Assembly (NCBI RefSeq): GCF_021602025.1
Contig: NZ_BQHW01000009.1
Coordinates: 124,001-188,000, forward strand
DNA from: Pseudomonas ceruminis
Lineage (GTDB): Bacteria > Pseudomonadota > Gammaproteobacteria > Pseudomonadales > Pseudomonadaceae
Direction of reading: 5' to 3'
Length of the DNA: 64,000 bases
The notes below the pieces were generated by a model. It was not told the origin of the DNA, made no database searches, and saw nothing but the letters and a program-made list of their open reading frames with translations. Within the stretch, counting starts at the first letter, position 1, and each line of letters opens with the position of its first letter. This document shows, in pieces, positions 41,633 to 51,624 of this stretch. Both the position numbers and the translations under genes were made by a program.

Positions 41633-42955
41633 TCAGTTACCCAACCTATTAGCAAAACGTCCTACCGCCTCAACCACTTTTTGAGCCCCCTCCTGAATTT
41701 CACATATAACATTTCCTGCCTCAGCGGAAAGCTCAAGACCTTGCACTGCATGCATTTTACCCTGCTCTATGATTCGAAGAGCCTCCTCCGCCATTTTTTG
41801 GTTTTTAGAAACCACTTCGACAACTTCCTTCGTCGCCTTCGTAGTTCTGGATGCAAGCTGTCTTACCTCATCAGCAACTACAGCAAACCCCCGCCCTTGT
41901 TCACCAGCCCTTGCCGCTTCAATCGCCGCATTGAGTGCAAGCAAATTAGTCTGATCAGCAATTCCCCCAATACTTTTTACAATCCCACCAACCAGTTGGG
42001 ACTGCTGATCCAGTGCACGAATACCCTCTACAGCCGCTTCCATTTGAGCAGCCAGCTCCTGCATTACCCTCACTGTATCCTGAACCACTCCACTACCACG
42101 CCGTGCACTTTCATCAGTATTCCTCGAAGTACCATAAGCTATATCGGCCGCCTCAGACACTGCCTGCTCGCGGTTAACTTGCTCAGTAATGACAGTTGCA
42201 AACTTAACCACTTTATACAATCTTTTATAAGAGTCCGAAACTGGATTATACGAGGCCTCCAGCCACACAACCCGACCATAACTATCTATACGTTTTAAGC
42301 GATCCGCCACAAACTCCCCCCTTCGAAGTCTCTCCCAAAAATCCTCATACCCTTGAGAGGAAGACTCTGCAGACTCACAGAAAATCCTGTGGTGCTTTCC
42401 TTTTATTTGCTCCAAGCTGTAACCCATTGCACTTAAAAATCTATCATTTGCAGTTAAAACTATCCCATCAAGATCAAATTCAATAACTGCAGTTGAACGC
42501 TGCAAAGCCCCAATCAAATTCTCATGTTCACAGGACTCTGCAATAGTTCGAGTAAGGTCAGTGGCATAAATTGAGAGATGAGAAAGCACCCCCATTGAAC
42601 TTCTAATTGGCTGAATAATCACACGCAACCATGCCTCCTCCCCATTCCCCCTACAAGCTTGAAGAGCACCAACCCAATGACTCCCAGACTGAACCGCATT
42701 CTTCATACGATTAAAATGATCTGTACTCCGAGCAAAAGCTGGAACCAAGTCAAAAATTGGCCTCCCAACCAATTTTTCAACCGAATAAATCATTTCACGT
42801 AAAAAATTATCATTACCCTCCATAATAACACCTTGAGAATCTAATCGAAGCACTAACATCTCATCGTCAAGACTTTTCCTAACCTGCTCCAACGAAAAAA
42901 GCTTCTCACTAACTTCCGCAAGCTTTTCTTTTAAATCCCTAACCTTGAAAAACAT
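41633..42955 (-). CDS. BdlA-like soluble chemoreceptor (PAS-PAS-MCP)
   Basis: 440 residues with no membrane helix. A short coiled coil (about 5-25), PAS1 (about 28-125, [19 protein letters not shown]), PAS2 (about 145-250, [17 protein letters not shown]), then a shortened MCP signalling region ending soon after [20 protein letters not shown] and [17 protein letters not shown]. Two PAS domains plus a truncated MCP tip at this length is the architecture of P. aeruginosa BdlA, which promotes biofilm dispersal. The ATG at 42955 has GGGTGA upstream. It starts 25 bases after the DosP-like gene's stop: an operon. Orthology to BdlA is inferred from architecture only. Confidence 0.85.
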   Translation of the reverse strand: MFFKVRDLKEKLAEVSEKLFSLEQVRKSLDDEMLVLRLDSQGVIMEGNDNFLREMIYSVEKLVGRPIFDLVPAFARSTDHFNRMKNAVQSGSHWVGALQACRGNGEEAWLRVIIQPIRSSMGVLSHLSIYATDLTRTIAESCEHENLIGALQRSTAVIEFDLDGIVLTANDRFLSAMGYSLEQIKGKHHRIFCESAESSSQGYEDFWERLRRGEFVADRLKRIDSYGRVVWLEASYNPVSDSYKRLYKVVKFATVITEQVNREQAVSEAADIAYGTSRNTDESARRGSGVVQDTVRVMQELAAQMEAAVEGIRALDQQSQLVGGIVKSIGGIADQTNLLALNAAIEAARAGEQGRGFAVVADEVRQLASRTTKATKEVVEVVSKNQKMAEEALRIIEQGKMHAVQGLELSAEAGNVICEIQEGAQKVVEAVGRFANRLGN

Positions 42956-42980
42956 ACCATCACCCACTCGAAAAATTAAA

Positions 42981-45521
42981 TTATTTATAGAGATTGGAAA
43001 CCCACTCTTCTAATTCTCTAGGAGCAAGCGGCTTTGAAAGAAAGTAACCTTGAGCAACATGATAACCCTGCTCCTTGAGAACCTTATATTGCCCCGCCTC
43101 TTCAACGCCTTCAGCGACGACCTTTAAATGTAAACTATCACCTATCCTAAGCACAGCCTCACTAAGTGCCCTACTTATCTCATCTTTCTCCAAATCAAGA
43201 ACAAAGCTCTTATCTAGCTTTAGCTCTTGAATCGGAAGCTTCCTAAGATAGCTTAAACTAGAGTAGCCCGTACCAAAATCATCCATCGCCAACTTAATCC
43301 CTTTTGAGTTGACATCACCCAACACCTTCATAGTATTAGGATTTGTATCAAGCAAAACACTCTCCGTAAGCTCCAATGTCAAATCGCCGACCTTTAAATC
43401 ATGCTGCCCTAGAGTCCTCAATATCATCCCACCAAGATCTAAGTTATGAAAATTACTTGGCGACAAATTCACAGAAACGGCAGGTATTTTCAGCCCTTTC
43501 CGCCTCCAACTTGCAAGCTGACGACAGGCCTCCCTTACAGCCCAAGCACCTAAATCCCCTATCAGCCCACACTCTTCAGCAAGAGGAATAAATCTCGAAG
43601 GAGAAACTTCTCCAAACTTTGAGTGCCGCCACCTAGCCAAAGCTTCAACACCATAGAGCGTCCCATCATCTACATTAACTTGCGGCTGATAGTGCAACCT
43701 AAGCTCGCCACCATCTATTGCCAAACGCAATGCACTTTCCAACTCCTGCCTTTCTAGAGCCAATTGATTCAGCTCAGGACTAAAGAAACTAAACCTGCCT
43801 CTCCCACTTCCTTTCGCTTGGTACATAGCCATATCAGCACGATGTATCAAAGTACCCATATCATGACCATCTTGAGGATACACACTAACCCCTATACTGG
43901 CGGATGGAGACAAAATAACCCCACCAATATTAATCGGCCTTGATATAGACTTTCTTATTTCCTCAACAATCTCAGTGACATGTTCACTACCACAGTTTGG
44001 TAGAGCCACAACGAATTCATCTCCAGACAGCCGCCCTACAATATCAGACGCCCGGCGATTAAATAGTAATCTTTCAGCAACGGCCCTAAGCAACTCATCA
44101 CCAGCCGGATGCCCAAGTGAATCATTAACTTGCTTAAATCGATCCAAATCAATAAACAAGACCGACATTGAGCTTTTTGATCTCCTCGCATCAACCAAAG
44201 CATGGTCGGCTTTAGCATGCAATAGACTGCGATTGGGAAGCTCGGTAAGGCTATCATAAAACGCTAACTGCCGTATGTTCTCTCTATCTTCTTCACGCTC
44301 TATCGCAAGAGCACAAAGCGGCGAAGCAACCTCCATCATCATTTCATGAAGGCTTGAAGGAACCCTACGCACCGAGTAATAAAAAACAAGTACACCGACA
44401 ACACTTCCCTTTGTATTCTTGATAGGCGTAGACCAATAACTTTTAATTCCAAACCTCAAAAACTCTTCTGACAGGCCCTCCCATACTGGATCTTGCTCAA
44501 TATCCTCCGCAACAACAGGCTCACCATAGTAAGCAGCCTTGCTTGAAGAGCCGACACAATGTTTCACTTGCATCCCTTCTAATAGCCTTGCATACTCAAC
44601 CGGAAGACTGGGGGCCGCCAGCGGATGCATGACCCCATCTTCATCAATCTGTATAACAGCTATCTTTATATCAGGCTCAACAAATTCAATTTCCCTACAT
44701 ACCAGATCCATTACCTCCTCTAGAGGATTCTCCCGCACCATGGCATCCAATATAGTACTTTGAATAACCTCATGTATCTTTGAGCCTGTCACATCAGCAA
44801 GCACAGTAACAGTATTAACAAGATCGCCACTCGCACTCAAAATTGGACTAATAGCAATATTTGACCATATACGCTCGCCATCTTTAAGCCGCGTTAACTC
44901 TTCAACCTTAAAAGACAAACCAGCCTTTAATCTAGAGTGGACCGCCTGAATTCTTTCATCACTCAAATGCGGCACTATTAGAGCAGCAGGCCTTAACCCT
45001 TCAACCTCTTCAGAAGAATAGCCAAAAATACGCTCAAAACCCTTATTTACAAAGACAATTTTCCACTCATGGTCGGTAATAACAATTGCATTATCTGTCT
45101 CATTCGCAACCAGTGATAAAAGCTTGGTACGCTGACGCTCTTTACGCCTATCAGTAATATCCTTCACAAATGCAGTATAAACAACCATCCCTTCACTCTC
45201 GACACGAGAGATCGACATAGCTCCCCACCGCTGAGAGCTATCCTTTCTATGAATCGGGACCTCTCGCGTAGTACCTACAATTTTATTGATACCCGTCCGG
45301 CGATTTTCATTTATATAGTCATCGTGCTTAGACTGCATTCCTAAAGGAACGAGCATCTTAACATTACGACCTAGCACTTCATCTCTGCTATAGCCCCACA
45401 GAGCTTCCGCCGCACGATTAAAAAGAACAACATTATTCTCAGCATCAATAACAACAACACCATCTACAGCTTGCTCAAGTGTCTGAGTGAATATTTTTGA
45501 AAGATTATGTGTAATAGGCAT
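42981..45521 (-). CDS. PAS-PAS-GAF-GGDEF-EAL c-di-GMP enzyme (DosP-like)
   Basis: 846 residues, no membrane helix. PAS1 about 12-125, PAS2 about 133-250, GAF about 258-408, GGDEF about 417-580, EAL about 595-846. The cyclase motif is SGDEF (499-503), altered at its first residue. The phosphodiesterase motifs look intact: EALARW from 626, [42 protein letters not shown]. Order of domains and similarity of PAS1 match E. coli DosP, but the haem-ligand His of DosP aligns with Glu72 and the distal Met with Thr, so haem binding is unlikely. Probable c-di-GMP phosphodiesterase. First gene of the insert's operon. Confidence 0.92.
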   Translation of the reverse strand: MPITHNLSKIFTQTLEQAVDGVVVIDAENNVVLFNRAAEALWGYSRDEVLGRNVKMLVPLGMQSKHDDYINENRRTGINKIVGTTREVPIHRKDSSQRWGAMSISRVESEGMVVYTAFVKDITDRRKERQRTKLLSLVANETDNAIVITDHEWKIVFVNKGFERIFGYSSEEVEGLRPAALIVPHLSDERIQAVHSRLKAGLSFKVEELTRLKDGERIWSNIAISPILSASGDLVNTVTVLADVTGSKIHEVIQSTILDAMVRENPLEEVMDLVCREIEFVEPDIKIAVIQIDEDGVMHPLAAPSLPVEYARLLEGMQVKHCVGSSSKAAYYGEPVVAEDIEQDPVWEGLSEEFLRFGIKSYWSTPIKNTKGSVVGVLVFYYSVRRVPSSLHEMMMEVASPLCALAIEREEDRENIRQLAFYDSLTELPNRSLLHAKADHALVDARRSKSSMSVLFIDLDRFKQVNDSLGHPAGDELLRAVAERLLFNRRASDIVGRLSGDEFVVALPNCGSEHVTEIVEEIRKSISRPINIGGVILSPSASIGVSVYPQDGHDMGTLIHRADMAMYQAKGSGRGRFSFFSPELNQLALERQELESALRLAIDGGELRLHYQPQVNVDDGTLYGVEALARWRHSKFGEVSPSRFIPLAEECGLIGDLGAWAVREACRQLASWRRKGLKIPAVSVNLSPSNFHNLDLGGMILRTLGQHDLKVGDLTLELTESVLLDTNPNTMKVLGDVNSKGIKLAMDDFGTGYSSLSYLRKLPIQELKLDKSFVLDLEKDEISRALSEAVLRIGDSLHLKVVAEGVEEAGQYKVLKEQGYHVAQGYFLSKPLAPRELEEWVSNLYK

Positions 45522-45840
45522 TTAGATACTACCGACGAGCTACTCAAAAGGCATCTTACCAACGGAGTTCTAGCAGGCTTAGCCCGCATCACCCGCCCCA
45601 CGAAACACCAATAGCTTAAGGCCATCAATATCAAAAGTCATCAGGTGCTCTCGAACATCTAATCCCGGCCATAAAATCCTGACCATATGAACAGAAAAAT
45701 ACACTTAGCAGCACTTTATCCACTTAAGCATCGAACCCTAAAATACTGAATCTAAAGAACAATTTTTCCGAAAAACACCTATTTGAAGGTACTCCGCCAT
45801 CAATATAAGAAATGGTTGTTCAATTACCAAAAGCGGGTTG
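45522..45840. other. upstream region of the insert's operon and right boundary
   Basis: About 320 AT-rich bases without a gene. It must carry the promoter of the DosP-like gene (minus strand); no FliA or sigma-54 element is convincing. The right end of the insert contains TGGT-N9-ACCA (45813-45829) before the dgt frame resumes at 45841. Confidence 0.5.
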
Positions 45841-46548
45841 CCTTTACTGGAGCAGATCGCCCACAAGCTTGGCCTGCCGCTGCTGGAAGAGCAGCGTTGG
45901 GCACGCCACCCCCTGGTCTACCTGATGGAGGCAGCAGACGACATCTGCTACGGGCTGATCGACCTGGAAGATGGCCTGGAGATGGAGTTGCTGGAGTACG
46001 CCGAAGTAGAAGCACTGCTGCTGGACCTGGTGGGGGATGACCTGCCCGAAACCTACCGTCAGCTCGGCCCTTCGGACTCCCGCCGGCGCAAACTGGCAAT
46101 CCTGCGGGGCAAGGCCATCGAGCACCTCACCAATGCCGCTGCGGGCGCTTTCGTCGAACAGCAGCAGGCACTGCTCGCCGGGCAACTGAGTGGTGACCTG
46201 GTCGAGCACATGCACGGCCCCGCCCAGCGCTGCGTGCTCCAGGCCAAGGCCATGGCACGCAACAAGATCTTCCAGGACAAGCGCAAGACGCTGCATGAAA
46301 TTGGCGCCTACACCACCCTTGAGATCCTGCTCAACACCTTCTGCGGCGCCGCCCTCGAGCAACATGGCGGGCGCACCCCGTCGTTCAAGAGCCGCCGCGT
46401 GCTGGACCTGATCGGCAACAACGCGCCTCACCCTCATGACTCCCTCTACACGGCATTCCTGCGCATGATCGACTTCATCGCCGGCATGACCGACAGCTAT
46501 GCCAGCGAGATGGCCCGGGAAATGACCGGGCGCTCCAGCCCGACCTGA
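45841..46548 (+). pseudogene. dgt: dgt (dGTPase), 3' fragment
   Basis: The remaining 235 codons of the resident dGTPase, from [13 protein letters not shown] to the stop. It holds the Asp pair in [18 protein letters not shown] and the C-terminal helical part. An in-frame TTG at 45838, contributed by the insert, follows GCGGG and could allow separate translation. Codon use is GC-rich like the 5' fragment, unlike the insert. The gene's own 17-bp terminator follows. Confidence 0.93.
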
Positions 46549-46550
46549 AC

Positions 46551-46590
46551 TGAGCGATGCCGCATGCCCCGGAGCATGCGGCATCGCTCA
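46551..46590. terminator. terminator of the resident dgt
   Basis: TGAGCGATGCCGCATGC (46551-46567) and its perfect reverse complement (46574-46590) with a CCCGGA loop, two bases after the dgt stop. Confidence 0.8.
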
Positions 46591-46825
46591 TTGAAAGAAA
46601 TTTCCTACACACCTCGTTTACCAACTAAACATCCAAACTAACGTAACCAATAAAAAGTTACCAAAACACCTCTAACACCCTGTTCAAGGGCGGTGCTTCG
46701 TGGCTCAAATTGTTATTTCCTGTAAGCCATTTCCCATATACGGCTAATCGTCGTTCCTCGCATCCCGCACGCGTTCCAACTGGGTTAAGGTGCCACTGCC
46801 TTTATCCGCCGCAGGGAAGTTGAAC

Positions 46826-47446
46826 ATGCACTCCGTATTTATTGTCGATGACCATCCAGTCATCCGTCTGGCTGTTCGTATGTTGCTAGAAAACCAGAAC
46901 TACAAGGTCGTCGGCGAATCGGACAATGGCGTGGACGCCATGCAGATGATTCGCGAAACGCTTCCGGACCTGGTCATCCTCGACATCAGCATTCCCAAGC
47001 TGGACGGCCTTGAGGTGCTCTCCCGCTTCCAGGCCATGGCCCTGCCACTGAAGGTGCTGATTCTCACCGCACAGTCACCAGCGCTGTTTGCCGTGCGCTG
47101 CATGCAGTCGGGTGCCGCAGGCTATGTGTGCAAGCAGGAAGACTTGAGCGAACTGCTCAGTGCAATCAAGGCCGTACTAGCCGGTTACAACTATTTTCCC
47201 AGCCAGGCTATCCATAATGGCCACGAATCGTCCGACGCCGATCTCAGCCTCTTCCGCCAGGTCAATGATCGCGAACTGATGGTGTTGCAACTTTTCGCCC
47301 AGGGGCGAAGCAACAAGGAAATCGCCAAAGGCATGTTTCTGAGCAACAAGACGGTCAGTACATACAAAAAGCGCCTGATGCAAAAACTTCAGGTCGACAC
47401 GCTGGTCGATCTCATCGAAATGGCCAAACGCAACGCGCTCGTCTGA
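46826..47446 (+). CDS. EvgA/BvgA-type response regulator
   Basis: 206 residues. Receiver domain with Asp8-Asp9 (FIVDDHPVIRLAVR) and phosphoacceptor Asp53 (LVILDISIPKLDG); LuxR-type helix-turn-helix VLQLFAQGRSNKEIAKGMFL then SNKTVSTYKKRLMQKLQ. The ATG at 46826 is preceded by GGGA at fair spacing. It is followed after eight bases by a BvgS-type kinase, so the two form an unorthodox two-component system. The 5' region (46600-46760) is AT-rich. Confidence 0.92.
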   Translation: MHSVFIVDDHPVIRLAVRMLLENQNYKVVGESDNGVDAMQMIRETLPDLVILDISIPKLDGLEVLSRFQAMALPLKVLILTAQSPALFAVRCMQSGAAGYVCKQEDLSELLSAIKAVLAGYNYFPSQAIHNGHESSDADLSLFRQVNDRELMVLQLFAQGRSNKEIAKGMFLSNKTVSTYKKRLMQKLQVDTLVDLIEMAKRNALV

Positions 47447-47454
47447 GGTTTTCA

Positions 47455-50400
47455 ATGGCGCGATTCCTTGCCTGGCTGGCCCTCATGCTGATAGTGGCCA
47501 GCGGTGCGCAGGCCACCGAACAGGAGGCTACGCCTTACACACTGCTCGCCCGTTCATCGACCACCCTGTTGCAGCCCCAGTTGAGTGCGCAGCAACGGCA
47601 ATGGCTGCAGGGCCGTGAATACCTGACCTTGGGCACCTCGGCACCGGACTATGCACCGTTTGACATCACCAGTGGCGGCCGCGACTACCAAGGCCTGACC
47701 GCGGAATACGCCAACTTGATCGGCAAAGCCCTGCAACTGCCCATACGGGTTCTGCGCTACCCCAACCGACAAGCCGCTGTTCAGGCCTTAAAAGACGGGC
47801 ACATCGACCTGCTGGGCAGCGCCAACGGTTTTGAAGCGGCAATCGATGGCCTGGCGCTATCGCACCCCTACGCCGTAGATCAGCCCGTGCTGGTTACCCG
47901 CGAGGATGAAAACCGTGCGCTTAACCGCGGCCTGGAAGGCATGCGCCTGGGTATGCTTTATCACTACCTGCCCAACCAGGAAGTCAGCGCGATCTATCCC
48001 AAAGCCGAACTGCTGGCCTTCGGCTCTCCAACCCAGGCCCTCAATGCCGTAGCGTTCGGGCAGGCCGATGTGTTCATCGGCGACACCATCTCGACCCACT
48101 ACCTGCTCAATCGCGGCCACCTGCCACGCCTGCGCATGGCCAGTTTCGGCAAGCACGAAAACGTTGGTTTCAGTTTTGCCATGCGGGCCCAGGACATCCA
48201 TCTGCGGGCGTTGGTGAACACCACGCTCGAGCGCCAGTCCAGCGCTGTGCGCACCAGCATCTTCAAACGCTGGGGGGCCGGCGGCGACCTGCTGCTGACC
48301 GACCGCAAACTGCAGCTGACACAGGAAGAGGCGCAATGGCTGCAGCGCCATCCGGTCATGCAAGTGGCCATCGACGAGACCGCTGCACCGCTGTCCTACT
48401 TCGACAGCAATGGCCATTTCCGCGGTATCACCGCCGACCTGCTCGATCTGATCCGCCTGCGTACCGGCCTGCGCTTTGAGGTGCAGCGAGCCAACGGTAT
48501 CGCCGAGATGATCGCACGCCTGCAAGACGGGCGCGTGAACATGATTGCCGCACTTGCCGTGGACGACATGGGCAACGAGCGCTTGCACCTGAGCCGCCCT
48601 TACCTGGAAAGCGCCTATGTGCTGGTGACCCGTGCCGAGACTGCTCAGTACACCTCGCTGGACAAACTGCGGGGCCGCCGCATCGCCGTCACCCGCTACA
48701 GCGCGATGGCCAAAATGCTGGCCACCCACTATCCGCAAACCGGCTGGATCGAGACCGAAAGCCCCTTCTATTCCATGGCCCTGCTGAGCAGCGGCGCCGT
48801 TGACGCCGTGATAACCACGCTCATCGATGCCAGCCACGCGCTGGCCGGCAATGCCAACCTGGTCATTCGCAATACCGTTGGCATCGAACCTGCCAACTTC
48901 GCCATGGCCACGACCGACCAGGCCAGCGCGCTGGCATCGATCCTGGACAAGGCACTGCTGAGCATCTCGCCAGAAGAACTGGGCGTGATCAACAATCGCT
49001 GGCGCGGCTACAGCGCGCACGAGGACAACAGCTGGCAGAAGGTTCGCCGGCTGGTCCTGCAGGTGTTGCTGGGCACCGGGCTGCTCCTGCTGTTGGCATT
49101 GATCTGGAACGCCCGCCTGCGGCGGCAGATCAAGCAGCGTCAACGCGCCGAACGGGCGCTGAACGATCAATTGGAATTCATGGGCGCGCTGCTCAACGGC
49201 ACCCCCCACCCGATGTATGTGCGCGACCGCGACGGCTGCCTGAAAAGCTGCAACGCCAGCTACCTGGAAGCGGTTCAGGCAAACCTCGATGAGGTGCTTG
49301 GCAAGCGCCTGGAAGATAGCCTGTTCGCGGGCGCCGAAGCCACCCGCCAGATCCATGCTGACTATCTGCAGGTAATGGCCGCCGGCGTACCGCTGATCAT
49401 CGATCGTCCACTGCGGCTCAAGGACCGCGAGATCACCCTCTACCACTGGATCTTGCCTTACCGGGACTCCCTGGGTGAGGTACAGGGCATCATCGGCGGC
49501 TGGATCGACATCAGCGAACGGCGCAAGTTGGTGCAGGAGCTACGCGAAGCCAAGCAACTGGCCGACGACGCCAACCGTGCCAAGAGCACCTTCCTGGCCA
49601 CCATCAGCCACGAGATCCGCACGCCGATGAACGCCGTCATCGGCATGCTAGAACTTGCAGTCAAACGCGCCAACCAGGGGCAGATCGACCGCACCTCGCT
49701 GGAAGTCGCACACCATTCGGCCAAGGACCTCCTGGGCCTGATCGGCGATATTCTGGACATCGTGCGCATCGAGTCCGGCCACCTGTCCCTTGCACCAGAA
49801 CCGGTTGACCTGGCCAGGCTGGTCGAATCGGTGGGCCGCGTGTTCGATGGTCAGGCGCGGCAGAAAGGCCTGGCGCTGGAGATCATCATCAGCCCCGACG
49901 CCCGCTGCCATGCCCTGCTCGACCCACTGCGTTTCAAGCAAGTTTTATCCAACCTGATCAGCAACGCCATCAAGTTCACCGAGCACGGCCAGGTGCGCAT
50001 CAGCCTGAGCCTGCGCGATGAAGGGCCAGATGCAGCGCCAAGCCTGGAGCTTGAAGTGCGCGACAGCGGCATCGGCATTCACGACGATGACTTGCAGCGC
50101 CTGTTCAACCCCTTCGTGCAAGCCAACCCACATAGCCAGGGCGCGCGAGCGGGCACCGGGCTTGGCCTGGCCATCTGCCGCAACCTGTGCGAAATGATGG
50201 GCGGCGACCTCAGCATCAAGAGCATGCCGGATTTCGGCACCCAGGTTCGCCTGGTCATGCCGTTGCAATGCGTTGACGCACCGCCGCCGCAGGCACTGGG
50301 GGCAGAAGATGTCGAGCGGCCCGATCCGCACCTGAACGTGCTGGTGATCGATGACCACCCGGCCAACCTGCTGCTGATGGAGCAGCAATTGGGTTACCTG

Positions 50401-51054
50401 GGCCTCACACCCACCAGCGCCAGCGACGGCCGCGAAGGCCTAAGCAAATGGCGCAGCGGGCAATTCGACGTGGTGGTGCTCGATTGCAACATGCCGCACA
50501 TGAACGGTTACCAACTCGCCGCTGCGGTGCGCGCCGAAGAACGTCAAGGCGCTCGCCCTCGCTGCATCATTCTGGGCTACACCGCCAATGCCCAGCCGGA
50601 AGTCAGGCAAAAATGCCTCAGTGTCGGCATGGACGACTGCCTGCTCAAACCCATCAGCCTGCGCACCCTGAGCCAGCGCCTGGCAAGCATTGCCGCCCAC
50701 CCACAGGAGGCTGACACCTGCCCACTGTTCGACCTGAAGGGCCTGGCCGGCATCGTCGGCAACGACCCCAACGACCGTGACCGGTTTCTCACCGCCCTGC
50801 ACCTGAGCCTGCAACAGGACCTGGCCCAGCTCATGCGTATGGACCCCGAACATGCGGCACCGGCCATCCACGAACAGGCGCACAAGATCCTCAGCGCAGC
50901 ACGGATGCTCGAAGCGCGGAACATGATGAAGGCTTGCGAGGCTCTGGAAGAAAGCGGCTTGCCAGCCTCGCAGGTGAAATTGCGACGGCAGGCGTTGGCG
51001 CGGCATATGCGCCGCGTAGAGAAAGCCCTGGCCAGGCTGCTGGCCAGGGCTTGA
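47455..51054 (+). CDS. BvgS/EvgS-type unorthodox sensor kinase
   Basis: 1199 residues. Signal peptide (about 1-22); two tandem periplasmic solute-binding domains (about 50-275 and 290-520), the Venus-flytrap sensors of BvgS; transmembrane helix [19 protein letters not shown] (about 530-550); PAS (about 580-690); HisKA with [20 protein letters not shown]; HATPase ([24 protein letters not shown]); receiver ([30 protein letters not shown]); C-terminal Hpt with His1143 in [14 protein letters not shown] full His-Asp-His relay to the regulator upstream is expected. The ligand is unknown. Confidence 0.95.
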   Translation: MARFLAWLALMLIVASGAQATEQEATPYTLLARSSTTLLQPQLSAQQRQWLQGREYLTLGTSAPDYAPFDITSGGRDYQGLTAEYANLIGKALQLPIRVLRYPNRQAAVQALKDGHIDLLGSANGFEAAIDGLALSHPYAVDQPVLVTREDENRALNRGLEGMRLGMLYHYLPNQEVSAIYPKAELLAFGSPTQALNAVAFGQADVFIGDTISTHYLLNRGHLPRLRMASFGKHENVGFSFAMRAQDIHLRALVNTTLERQSSAVRTSIFKRWGAGGDLLLTDRKLQLTQEEAQWLQRHPVMQVAIDETAAPLSYFDSNGHFRGITADLLDLIRLRTGLRFEVQRANGIAEMIARLQDGRVNMIAALAVDDMGNERLHLSRPYLESAYVLVTRAETAQYTSLDKLRGRRIAVTRYSAMAKMLATHYPQTGWIETESPFYSMALLSSGAVDAVITTLIDASHALAGNANLVIRNTVGIEPANFAMATTDQASALASILDKALLSISPEELGVINNRWRGYSAHEDNSWQKVRRLVLQVLLGTGLLLLLALIWNARLRRQIKQRQRAERALNDQLEFMGALLNGTPHPMYVRDRDGCLKSCNASYLEAVQANLDEVLGKRLEDSLFAGAEATRQIHADYLQVMAAGVPLIIDRPLRLKDREITLYHWILPYRDSLGEVQGIIGGWIDISERRKLVQELREAKQLADDANRAKSTFLATISHEIRTPMNAVIGMLELAVKRANQGQIDRTSLEVAHHSAKDLLGLIGDILDIVRIESGHLSLAPEPVDLARLVESVGRVFDGQARQKGLALEIIISPDARCHALLDPLRFKQVLSNLISNAIKFTEHGQVRISLSLRDEGPDAAPSLELEVRDSGIGIHDDDLQRLFNPFVQANPHSQGARAGTGLGLAICRNLCEMMGGDLSIKSMPDFGTQVRLVMPLQCVDAPPPQALGAEDVERPDPHLNVLVIDDHPANLLLMEQQLGYLGLTPTSASDGREGLSKWRSGQFDVVVLDCNMPHMNGYQLAAAVRAEERQGARPRCIILGYTANAQPEVRQKCLSVGMDDCLLKPISLRTLSQRLASIAAHPQEADTCPLFDLKGLAGIVGNDPNDRDRFLTALHLSLQQDLAQLMRMDPEHAAPAIHEQAHKILSAARMLEARNMMKACEALEESGLPASQVKLRRQALARHMRRVEKALARLLARA

Positions 51055-51055
51055 G

Positions 51056-51084
51056 GAAGCGGCGCGCGGGCGGGCTGCCGCTTC
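51056..51084. terminator. hairpin between convergent kinase and yggL genes
   Basis: GAAGCGGC (51056-51063) pairs with GCCGCTTC (51077-51084). It lies between the kinase stop and the yggL stop; probably terminates both. Confidence 0.5.
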
Positions 51085-51093
51085 AGGCGTGGA

Positions 51094-51438
51094 TCAGGAA
51101 GCCGAGTTGATCGGCTTTTCCGGATACCAGGCGTCCAGCAGCGGGCTGACTTCGATGGTGGTCAGTTCGCTACGGCCTTTGAGCCAGGCTTCGACAGTGG
51201 CGCGTTGCTCTTCGCTGACCGAACCACGGTTGGCCAGGCAGACCAGGCCGAAGTCATCGCCGCCGACGTAGTCCAGGCCGTTGGCATCCATGGCTTCAGC
51301 CAGGAAGGCGTCGAGGAAGGCATCGATGGCTTCGTCAGACAGGTCTTCCTTGAAACCCAGGTTCAGTTCGAAACCCAGCTCCTGGAATTCATCGACGCAC
51401 AGCTTTTTGCGCAGACGACGGGAACGGTTGGTAGCCAT
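51094..51438 (-). CDS. yggL: YggL ribosome-associated protein (DUF469)
   Basis: 114 residues beginning MATNRSRRLRKKLCVDEFQE, the basic opening typical of YggL, with the acidic FLDAFLAEAMDANGLDYVGG core. YggL of E. coli binds the 50S subunit. A purine-rich AAGAGGA precedes the ATG at 51438. Monocistronic. Confidence 0.93.
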   Translation of the reverse strand: MATNRSRRLRKKLCVDEFQELGFELNLGFKEDLSDEAIDAFLDAFLAEAMDANGLDYVGGDDFGLVCLANRGSVSEEQRATVEAWLKGRSELTTIEVSPLLDAWYPEKPINSAS

Positions 51439-51624
51439 GAAACAATCCTCTTAAGTAATAACGCGCGGCACTTTAACAGTTTCCGCAGGGCAACGGCGCT
51501 TTTCCGTCGAACGTGGCGCATCAGGGCTGCGCTTGGGGCATAATGCGCACTATATTTCGTCGTGGGTCATCATCTCTTACAGCCCCCGTTTCTTTTTCCC
51601 TCGTCTGCAGGGTCTTAACCTCCT

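Larger units (their letters stand above)
40027..45840. mobile_element. AT-rich 5.8-kb insertion splitting dgt
   Basis: Boundaries are set by where the Dgt reading frame stops and resumes: codons ...SEL end at 40026 and PLLEQ... begins at 45841, leaving no codon lost; the edges are certain to a few bases. The insert is visibly AT-rich (line 43201-43260 has 22 G/C of 60, line 52501-52560 has 42). It carries three genes, all on the minus strand: DosP-like, BdlA-like, then a complete dgt. No transposase, integrase or terminal inverted repeat is visible. The left end has TGGCT...AGCCA and two exact 12-base repeats; the right end has a similar TGGT...ACCA. Confidence 0.85.

Noticed and set aside
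42981-45521. Haem-based oxygen sensor (true DosP)
   Set aside because: Residues matching the DosP haem ligands are replaced (Glu72, Thr).
40027-45840. Insert as a transposon or prophage with its own recombinase
   Set aside because: Only three genes are present, none a transposase, integrase or phage gene, and no terminal inverted repeats or clear target duplication are visible.
45783-46040. A separate plus-strand gene starting inside the insert
   Set aside because: It is a different frame over the 3' dgt fragment, with a low-complexity, Arg/Gly/Pro-rich product.
47857-49446. A 529-codon minus-strand frame opposite the BvgS-type kinase
   Set aside because: Shadow of a gene with clear sensor-kinase domains.
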